Shown in pieces: positions 1 through 5,334 of a stretch of DNA of 11,418 bases. The DNA is taken from the NCBI GenBank assembly GCA_946530775.1, contig CAMNAH010000019.1, positions 1 to 11,418 on the forward strand. Reading direction: 5' to 3'. The stretch's first letter is position 1. The number at the start of each line of letters is the position of its first letter. The notes beneath the pieces are model-generated. The model was given only the letters and a program-made list of their open reading frames with translations. It was not told the origin of the DNA and did no database searches. Position numbers and translations under genes: made by a program. Source of the stretch: an uncultured Coriobacteriales bacterium. GTDB lineage: Bacteria; Actinomycetota; Coriobacteriia; Coriobacteriales; Atopobiaceae.

Positions 1-239
1 ACGGCCTGCTCCACATCTCCCGCGTTGCCCAGGGCCGCGTCGACAAGGTCGAGGATGTCCTGAACATCGGCGACGAGGTCAAGGTCAAGGTCATCGATGT
101 CGACGAGAAGGGCAAGATCAGCCTCGATCGTCTCGACAAGCCCGAGGCCCCCGCAGCCGCGCCGCGTCCTGGCCGCAACAACGACAAGCGCGCCGAGAAG
201 ACCGACGGTCCTCGTCCGCGCCGTCGTCACAACGCGTAA
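1..239 (+). CDS. pnp: Polynucleotide phosphorylase, C-terminal end (5' truncated by window)
   Basis: PNPase is a 3'-to-5' phosphorolytic exoribonuclease that degrades mRNA in the cytoplasm. Only its last 78 residues are present; in-frame codons run from position 3 to the TAA at 237-239. The visible part begins [20 protein letters not shown] and continues through [19 protein letters not shown], the second half of an S1 RNA-binding domain in the form typical of PNPase C-termini. After the S1 domain comes a low-complexity tail rich in Pro, Ala, Arg and Lys, ending in a run of Arg and His. Such basic tails are common in actinobacterial PNPases and may add RNA contacts (inference). Another S1 protein, such as ribosomal protein S1, is possible. 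The single terminal S1 domain, the HISR wording and the rnj neighbour downstream favour PNPase. A strong terminator follows 28 bases after the stop. Confidence 0.88.
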   Translation, partial: GLLHISRVAQGRVDKVEDVLNIGDEVKVKVIDVDEKGKISLDRLDKPEAPAAAPRPGRNNDKRAEKTDGPRPRRRHNA

Positions 240-267
240 AGCCTGAGCTTACAAGGCCAGTTAATTG

Positions 268-299
268 ATGCCGGCCCCATATGGGGCCGGCATTCTTTT
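268..299 (+). terminator. Rho-independent terminator after pnp
   Basis: A perfect inverted repeat of 13 bases per arm (268-280 and 281-293) has the centre ggccccatatggggcc. It is followed by the T-rich run tcttttc. The stem is very GC-rich and begins 28 bases after the pnp stop codon. It should end the pnp transcript and insulate the next gene. Because the repeat is a full palindrome, the real loop is probably the central four bases. Confidence 0.88.
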
Positions 300-349
300 C
301 AAATCTCAGAACAATACCTGCGAAGACGTCAATCTCGAATAGTCTCGGA

Positions 350-355
350 TACAAT
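350..355 (+). promoter_or_regulatory. Candidate -10 box for the O-acyltransferase cassette
   Basis: TACAAT matches the sigma-70/SigA -10 consensus at five of six positions. It lies downstream of the pnp terminator, 26 to 35 bases before the two possible start codons. I find no good -35 element at normal spacing (about 326-333). Initiation about 7 bases downstream would give a leader of only some 20-28 bases. That leader contains no clear Shine-Dalgarno sequence. Confidence 0.4.
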
Positions 356-389
356 AGCAGCGCCAAACCCCTTCGATTCGATGGTGCCT

Positions 390-1796
390 ATGGTCTTCAG
401 CTCGCTCACATTTCTCTGCGTCTTCCTTCCGGTTACGTTCATCCTCTATGCGGTCATTCCTTCGCTGCGTGTCCGCAACTGGCTTCTCATCGTTGCCAGC
501 CTTGTGTTCTATGCCTTTGGCGAGCCGGTCTACATCCTCCTCATGTTGGCTTCCACGGTGGTTAACTGGCTGCTGGGCCGCTTCATGGCGCGTGCCGAAG
601 GATCCCCGCGCAAAGCGCTCGTCACCTTAGCCGTCGTAGCTAACCTCGGCATGCTCGGCGTCTTCAAATACGCCGACATGTTCGTCTCGACAATCGACGC
701 CATTGCAGGCCTTTCTCTGCCGCTTCCGGGAATCGCGCTTCCCTTAGGCATTTCGTTTTTCACGTTCCAAGCGCTCAGCTATGTAATCGATGTCTACCGC
801 GGTGATGTCTCGGGCGAGGATGGCTACCCTAAGGTTCTACTCTTCATCTCGTTCTTCCCGCAGATCATCGCCGGCCCCATCATCAAGTACCACGACATCG
901 AGGCCCAGATCGACAATCGCTCGCTCGATGCGGCTGAGATCGCTCAGGGACTGCGCAGGTTCTGCTACGGCATGGCCAAGAAGGTCCTCATCTCGAACGC
1001 CATGGCCACATGCGTCGATAGCCTCTATGCGCTCGGTCCGAGCCTGCTTAACGCAGGGTCCGCCTGGCTTGCCGCCATCGCGTATCTGCTCCAGATCTAC
1101 TTCGACTTCTCAGGGTATTCCGATATGGCCATCGGCCTCGGCCACATGTTCGGCTTCCAGATCATGGAGAACTTCGACTACCCGTATGCCTCGACCAGCA
1201 TCAAGGAGTTCTGGCGCAGGTGGCACATCAGCCTCTCCACGTGGTTCAAGGAATACCTCTACATCCCGCTGGGCGGAAACCGCAAGGGACGTGCACGTAC
1301 CGCCTTCAACAAGTGGGCGGTCTTTTTGCTCTGCGGTCTGTGGCACGGTGCGAGCTGGACGTTCGTGGTGTGGGGGATCATTCATGGCGCCTTCTCGATG
1401 CTTGAGGAATTCGTTCCCAAGCTGCGGCAGCTTCCGCGGTGGCTGGGACACTTCTACACGCTGCTTGTGGTGACGCTTGCGTTCGTGGTCTTCCGCGCTG
1501 ATACGCTCGGACAGGCGGCTCAGGTCATCTCCGCCATGTTCACCGGCTTCTCCTTTACCAGCCAGTCGATGGTCGAGCTTATGCGTCAGCTCACCCCTAG
1601 CTTCCTGATCGCGCTCGCATGCGGCCTCGTCTTCTCCCAGCCCGTTCGCACGTCCGTTCAGAAGGCGACCGAAGGACATGCTTTCGAGCGAACGCTCAAC
1701 GTCCTCAGCTATGTGGGCGCATTCGTGCTTTTGGCGCTCTGCCTGCTGCAGCTTGCAGGAGGCGGCTACAACCCGTTCATCTATTTCAGGTTCTAG
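390..1796 (+). CDS. MBOAT family membrane O-acyltransferase, AlgI-like
   Basis: This multi-pass membrane protein of about 468 residues belongs to the membrane-bound O-acyltransferase family, AlgI/PatA/DltB branch. Family members take an acyl group, usually acetyl from a cytoplasmic donor, and pass it across the membrane for attachment to an extracellular glycan. Residue numbers count from the ATG at 390. Family signatures in order are SYVIDVYRG (130-138), FFPQIIAGPI (155-164), FDFSGYSDMAIG (238-249), EFWRRWHISLSTWFKEYLYI (273-292) and GLWHGASWTFVVWG (316-329). His319 in the last motif is the expected catalytic histidine; His279 lies in the WRRWH motif. About ten hydrophobic segments are spread along the chain, and the length is normal for AlgI. 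The start at 390 is chosen because MVFSSLTFL is the usual family N-terminus. An in-frame ATG at 381 adds only three residues. Neither start has a clear ribosome binding site. The stop overlaps the binding site of the next gene, so the pair is co-expressed. The substrate cannot be read from the sequence; alginate itself is unlikely here. Confidence 0.92.
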   Translation: MVFSSLTFLCVFLPVTFILYAVIPSLRVRNWLLIVASLVFYAFGEPVYILLMLASTVVNWLLGRFMARAEGSPRKALVTLAVVANLGMLGVFKYADMFVSTIDAIAGLSLPLPGIALPLGISFFTFQALSYVIDVYRGDVSGEDGYPKVLLFISFFPQIIAGPIIKYHDIEAQIDNRSLDAAEIAQGLRRFCYGMAKKVLISNAMATCVDSLYALGPSLLNAGSAWLAAIAYLLQIYFDFSGYSDMAIGLGHMFGFQIMENFDYPYASTSIKEFWRRWHISLSTWFKEYLYIPLGGNRKGRARTAFNKWAVFLLCGLWHGASWTFVVWGIIHGAFSMLEEFVPKLRQLPRWLGHFYTLLVVTLAFVVFRADTLGQAAQVISAMFTGFSFTSQSMVELMRQLTPSFLIALACGLVFSQPVRTSVQKATEGHAFERTLNVLSYVGAFVLLALCLLQLAGGGYNPFIYFRF

Positions 1797-1801
1797 GGAG
1801 G
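1795..1801 (+). promoter_or_regulatory. Ribosome binding site that sets the DHHW gene start
   Basis: AGGGAGG overlaps the stop codon of the MBOAT gene and lies five bases before the ATG at 1807. It supports that start over an in-frame ATG at 1678, which would place 43 unrelated residues inside the upstream gene. It also suggests translational coupling between the two genes. Confidence 0.85.
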
Positions 1802-1806
1802 CGACG

Positions 1807-3315
1807 ATGGCACAGCACCTTACAGATGATCAGCATAAGGGTTCGGCATTCAGCGTCGCTTTCATCGCGCTCATAATGGCCATGCTGATTGCGCCCTTCA
1901 CGGGGATGCTCGTGGCCCCAACCACGGAGTCCGCAGAGAAGAAGCAGCTGGCAGAGCTCCCCGCGCTCACCTTGGAAGATGGCACTCCAAATCTCTCTTA
2001 CCTTGCGCAGTGGGGTGACTGGTTCGAGGACCACTATGCCTTCCGCAACCAGCTCGTGGATGCCGACGCTCGTCTTAAGGCAGCAGCATTGGGCGAATCG
2101 GCTGTCTCGAACGTGGTGGTGGGTTCAGAGGGCTGGCTCTACTACTCCGGCTCCCTTGCAGATTACCAGCGCACCGCGCCCATGAGCGACCGCGCGATCT
2201 TCAATGCGGCCCATAACCTCGCACTTGCTCAGGAATACGTCGAAGGGTATGGTTCTGGATTCGTTGTTGCCATCGCGCCCAACAAGGCGTCGCTTTATCC
2301 CGAGCACATGCCGTATTACGAGCGCGCGGGAGAAGGGCCGTCCAACGCCGAGCGCCTTGCCACGGCATGTTCCGAGATGGGTGTGAACTACGTCGACCTC
2401 TTCGAGGTGCTCGGCGCATCCGACGAGACGCTCTACCTTGCTACCGATACCCATTGGTCCGACGAGGGCGCACGCCTTGCATACAATGCGCTTACCGATG
2501 CCCTGGGACATGCCCACGATGACTTCTCCGACGCAACGGTGGGGGAGAAGGCCGTTGTCGGCGACCTTGCCGAGATGGTGACCCCGCTCTCTGCCCAGCC
2601 CGAATCCCAGCCCGACTATGCGCGGGCATTCGGCTATGAGATCTCAAATGATGCGGTGAGCGTCGAGGACACGGCCATCGAGACGCGTTCCACGACACGC
2701 GGCGCAACGGGATCGCTCGTGATGTATCGCGACTCCTTTGGCAATGCGCTGCTGCCGTTCATGGCAAGTGCATACGAGCAGGCGTTTTTCTCCAAGCTGA
2801 TCCCTTACAACCTCATGGCGATCGTCGAGCACAAAGCAAGCGACGTGGTGATTCTCCGTGCGGAGCGCCATCTTTCTATGTTCGCGGAGAATCCGCCCTA
2901 TATGCCAGCTCCAGAACGCGATATACGCATGCTTGTAGGCGCTGAGACGGCGGCATCCAATACGTCGCTCGAGGTTTGCTTCAATGGCCCGTACCTGCAG
3001 CTGAGCGGAACTATCGACGAGCAGTACCTTGCGGATGATTCGGTCGTATACGTGCTGGTGGGAGATGCATCTCAGAGGCGTGTGTTCGAATGCTTCACGC
3101 TTTCGGCACCATCCTCACAGGTTGCAGATGTCGAAGGCGAGGAAGCCGTAGAGAGCGCCGTCGAAGGAGATGGCGGATACAAGGCATTCGTTCTCGAGCG
3201 CGCGCTCTCGGGCATGTCGGATGATGTCGAGGTGAGGGTATTCGTTGCCGGATCTGATGGCTGCGTCGAGGTTCTTTCCGACACGCTGACGCTCTCGGAA
3301 ATCGATAGGCTCTGA
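1807..3315 (+). CDS. Membrane-anchored AlgJ/AlgX-like (DHHW family) O-acyltransferase
   Basis: This 502-residue protein is the likely extracytoplasmic partner of the MBOAT protein, placing the acyl group on a glycan outside the membrane. Residues about 14-38 form one hydrophobic segment without an obvious cleavage site, so it is probably a signal anchor with the rest outside. A WGDWFEDHYAFRNQLV motif (69-84) is typical of the family. TDTHWSDEGARLAY (213-226) holds the DxHW motif with Asp214 and His216. YRDSFGN (307-313) supplies the likely nucleophile Ser310. Order and spacing (His to Ser 94 residues) match the Asp-His-Ser triad known from AlgX, so the enzyme looks active. After the SGNH-like domain, which ends near 380, about 120 extra residues have alternating hydrophobic strands and an acidic stretch (439-455). 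I do not recognise this part; it may be a beta-rich glycan-binding module (inference). The start follows the binding site at 1795-1801, ten bases after the MBOAT stop. Confidence 0.88.
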   Translation: MAQHLTDDQHKGSAFSVAFIALIMAMLIAPFTGMLVAPTTESAEKKQLAELPALTLEDGTPNLSYLAQWGDWFEDHYAFRNQLVDADARLKAAALGESAVSNVVVGSEGWLYYSGSLADYQRTAPMSDRAIFNAAHNLALAQEYVEGYGSGFVVAIAPNKASLYPEHMPYYERAGEGPSNAERLATACSEMGVNYVDLFEVLGASDETLYLATDTHWSDEGARLAYNALTDALGHAHDDFSDATVGEKAVVGDLAEMVTPLSAQPESQPDYARAFGYEISNDAVSVEDTAIETRSTTRGATGSLVMYRDSFGNALLPFMASAYEQAFFSKLIPYNLMAIVEHKASDVVILRAERHLSMFAENPPYMPAPERDIRMLVGAETAASNTSLEVCFNGPYLQLSGTIDEQYLADDSVVYVLVGDASQRRVFECFTLSAPSSQVADVEGEEAVESAVEGDGGYKAFVLERALSGMSDDVEVRVFVAGSDGCVEVLSDTLTLSEIDRL

Positions 3316-3337
3316 GGGCACCATCAATCGCATATAC

Positions 3338-3377
3338 AACGAGACTCGGCCCCTCCAGCTGGGGCCGAGTCTCGTTT
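3338..3377 (+). terminator. Rho-independent terminator after the O-acylation cassette
   Basis: A 16-base-pair perfect stem (3338-3353 with 3361-3376) closes a seven-base loop, tccagct. Its lower part is cgagactcggcccc paired with ggggccgagtctcg. The T tract after the stem is short (gtttcc). The stem mirrors itself with A residues on the 5' side, so it could also stop transcription from the other direction, but there is no minus-strand gene here. It lies 22 bases after the DHHW stop and separates the cassette from rnj. Confidence 0.85.
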
Positions 3378-3597
3378 CCAAGCATTTCATGTGCGGCTGT
3401 GCGGGCCGTCTGACCACTTACAGTATCCCCAACATTCTTGGGTTCAAAAGCGTCGATAGGGGAGAAACACAGGTCCTGCGCGACTTATCCATCGGCCATC
3501 CACACATGTGTTCAACTTATGGCGAGCGCCTGTATCCAAACCGCTTGCGGGGTATCTCGCAGCGCTTGCGCTTATGGCGCTCTAGCTGCCCTTCGTG
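3378..3597 (+). other. Non-coding stretch upstream of rnj with small palindromes
   Basis: I see no credible gene in the interval between the terminator and rnj. Short open frames at 3389-3637 and 3438-3674 have no binding site and no recognisable protein character. The stretch holds a weak hairpin CCCAA/TTGGG (3428-3442). It also holds a row of small palindromes: CACATGTG (3503-3510), GGCGAGCGCC (3521-3530), CCGCTTGCGG (3541-3550) and AGCGCTTGCGCT (3561-3572). The nonamer CTTATGGCG occurs twice, at 3516-3524 and 3571-3579. This is probably the promoter or regulatory region of the rnj operon; no known riboswitch or tRNA was recognised. Confidence 0.45.
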
Positions 3598-3603
3598 TAT
3601 ACT
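3598..3603 (+). promoter_or_regulatory. Candidate -10 box of the rnj-ftsK operon promoter
   Basis: TATACT, preceded directly by GTG, is the best -10-like sequence between the upstream terminator and rnj. It would start transcription near 3610 and leave a leader of about 57 bases. No convincing -35 element is seen at 16-18 bases upstream (sequence around 3574-3580 is GC-rich), so an activator may be needed, or the true promoter may lie elsewhere in the interval. Confidence 0.4.
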
Positions 3604-3647
3604 TTCTAACAGTTATGTCGAACCATTACGTGCTTAAACGTAGCACC

Positions 3648-3654
3648 GAAAGGA
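3648..3654 (+). promoter_or_regulatory. Ribosome binding site of rnj
   Basis: GAAAGGA lies 12 bases before the ATG at 3667, a slightly long spacing. No competing start codon in frame lies nearer, and the protein begins as expected for the family, so this site supports the assigned start. Confidence 0.55.
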
Positions 3655-3666
3655 ATACAGCCTCAC

Positions 3667-5328
3667 ATGGCTAAGAAGCAATCACCCCTGAAGATCATTC
3701 CGCTTGGCGGTCTTGACGGCATCGGCAAGAACATGACCGTCTTCGAATATGGCAACGACATGGTTCTGCTCGACGCAGGCCTCATGTTTCCCGATGACGA
3801 GCAGCCCGGCATCGACCTCGTGCTGCCCGACTACACCTACGTTCTCGAGAACGAGCACAAGCTTCGCGGCATCGTCATCACGCACGGCCACGAGGACCAC
3901 ACGGGAGCGCTGCCGTACCTGCTCATGGACCTCAACGTGTCCGTGCCCATCTACTCCTCCAAGCTCACCCTCGGCTTCATCGAAGGCAAGCTCGCCGAGC
4001 ACAACATCAAGCCCCAGCTCCAGGAGGTGCGCAACGGCGACACCATCAAGCTGGGCGTGTTCGCGCTCACGTTCTTCTCGATGACGCACTCCATTCCCGC
4101 CGCATTCGGCGTCTTTTTCAAGACCCCTGCGGGCACCGTGCTGCATACGGGCGACTTCAAGCTCGACCAGACGCCTATCGATGGCGTCACGCCCAACTAC
4201 AACGCCATCAACGCGTTCGGTGCCGCCGGCGTCGACCTGCTCCTGTCTGACTCCACCAACGCCACCGTCCCCGGATTCACGGGCTCCGAGGCCGCCGTGG
4301 GCCCGACGCTGCGCCATATCATCAAGAACGCCAAGGGCCGCGTGTTCGTGGCCTCGTTCTCGAGCCATATCCACCGCCTGCAACAGGTCTGCGATGCAAG
4401 CGTTGCCGTGGGGCGCAAGGTAGTCGTCACCGGCCGCTCCATGGTCACCAACACCAAGGTCGCACGGCAGCTTGGCTATCTCAACATCGCCGACGACAAC
4501 ATCATCGACGCTTACGACGTCGACCGCATTCCCGACGATCGCATCGTCGTGCTCTGCACGGGAAGCCAGGGCGAGCCGCTCTCGGCTCTTGCACGCATGG
4601 CGAACGGCGAGCATAAGTCGCTTTCCATTCGTTCGTCCGACACCGTGATCATCTCGGCCACGCCCGTTCCTGGCAACGAGAAGAGCGTCACCTCGATCAT
4701 CAACGCCCTCTCCAAGGTCGGCTGTGATATCCACGATAAGTCGAACGGCCTCGTGCACGTCTCGGGCCATGGCAGCCAGGAGGAGCTCAAGCTCGTCATG
4801 GCTATGACCAAGCCCTCGTATTTCATGCCGGTCCACGGCGAGGCCATGCACCTGCGCGCGCATGCCAAGCTCGCCGAGCAGATGGGCATTCCCGCCAAGA
4901 ACATCTTCGTCATGGATAACGGCGACACGCTCGAGATGCGCAACCACAAGGTCAATAGGGGAGCGAGCATCGACTCCGGCGTGGTCTATGTCGACGGCCT
5001 TTCGGTCACCGACGCCAACCCCGTGGTGCTTCGCGACCGCCAGAAGCTCGCCCAGGACGGCATCATCACCTGCGTTGTCGCGCTTACCGGTAAGAAGCGC
5101 CGCATCGACGTCATCGAGATCAGCGGCCGCGGCATCTCGTTCGGCACCGATGACGAGCTCATGGCCGATGCCCGCAAGCTCGTGAGCGAGACCATCGAGC
5201 GCCTCGTCGCCGGCGATAAGCCCTCGCTCGAGTCGCTCCGCAAAGATGTCCGAAGCGCGTTGTCGGGATTCCTCTGGTCGCGTACGCACACGAGGCCGAT
5301 GGTGATCCCGGTCGTGATGGAGGTCTAA
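3667..5328 (+). CDS. rnj: Ribonuclease J
   Basis: RNase J is a cytoplasmic metallo-beta-lactamase/beta-CASP ribonuclease with 5'-to-3' exonuclease and endonuclease activity, working in mRNA decay and rRNA maturation. The protein has 553 residues, the usual family length. The N-terminus IIPLGGLDGIGKNMTVFEYG (10-29) is typical. Zinc ligands are visible in THGHEDHTGALPY (72-84: His73, His75, Asp77, His78), His141 in SMTHSIP and Asp163 in HTGDFKLD. The beta-CASP domain carries LCTGSQGEPLSAL (297-309) and SATPVPGNEKSV (330-341). HVSGHGSQEELK (364-375) and FMPVHGE (386-392, His390) complete the active site. The C-terminal domain covers roughly 450-553. No insertion or defect is seen. The gene probably opens the operon and lies six bases before ftsK. 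With pnp nearby, both main exonucleases of mRNA decay are encoded within a few kilobases. Whether it is J1- or J2-like cannot be decided, because a single copy is usual in this group. Confidence 0.96.
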   Translation: MAKKQSPLKIIPLGGLDGIGKNMTVFEYGNDMVLLDAGLMFPDDEQPGIDLVLPDYTYVLENEHKLRGIVITHGHEDHTGALPYLLMDLNVSVPIYSSKLTLGFIEGKLAEHNIKPQLQEVRNGDTIKLGVFALTFFSMTHSIPAAFGVFFKTPAGTVLHTGDFKLDQTPIDGVTPNYNAINAFGAAGVDLLLSDSTNATVPGFTGSEAAVGPTLRHIIKNAKGRVFVASFSSHIHRLQQVCDASVAVGRKVVVTGRSMVTNTKVARQLGYLNIADDNIIDAYDVDRIPDDRIVVLCTGSQGEPLSALARMANGEHKSLSIRSSDTVIISATPVPGNEKSVTSIINALSKVGCDIHDKSNGLVHVSGHGSQEELKLVMAMTKPSYFMPVHGEAMHLRAHAKLAEQMGIPAKNIFVMDNGDTLEMRNHKVNRGASIDSGVVYVDGLSVTDANPVVLRDRQKLAQDGIITCVVALTGKKRRIDVIEISGRGISFGTDDELMADARKLVSETIERLVAGDKPSLESLRKDVRSALSGFLWSRTHTRPMVIPVVMEV

Positions 5329-5334
5329 GGTTCA

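Noticed and set aside
281..565. Open frame starting inside the pnp terminator
   Set aside because: It begins within the terminator stem and runs in the wrong frame through the MBOAT gene.
1678..1806. Upstream extension of the DHHW gene to the ATG at 1678
   Set aside because: The added 43 residues overlap the MBOAT gene in another frame and look non-coding; the site at 1795-1801 and the signal anchor just after 1807 fix the start.
390..3315. Reading the cassette as an alginate or D-alanylation (Dlt) system
   Set aside because: No alginate polymerase or export genes, and no DltA/DltC/DltD-like genes are present; only the general MBOAT plus DHHW chemistry can be supported.
3440..3450. GGTTCAAAAG as a tRNA T-loop
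   Set aside because: No matching T-stem, anticodon arm or acceptor stem could be paired around it.
3389..3674. Small open frames between the second terminator and rnj
   Set aside because: No binding site, no protein-like composition, and one overlaps the rnj start region; more likely regulatory DNA.
3682..5289. Minus-strand open frame of 535 codons opposite rnj
   Set aside because: It is the mirror of a strongly coding, GC-rich gene; its translation is rich in Asp, Val, His, Gly and Arg with no recognisable motif, as expected from antisense of biased codons. The + strand holds a complete RNase J.
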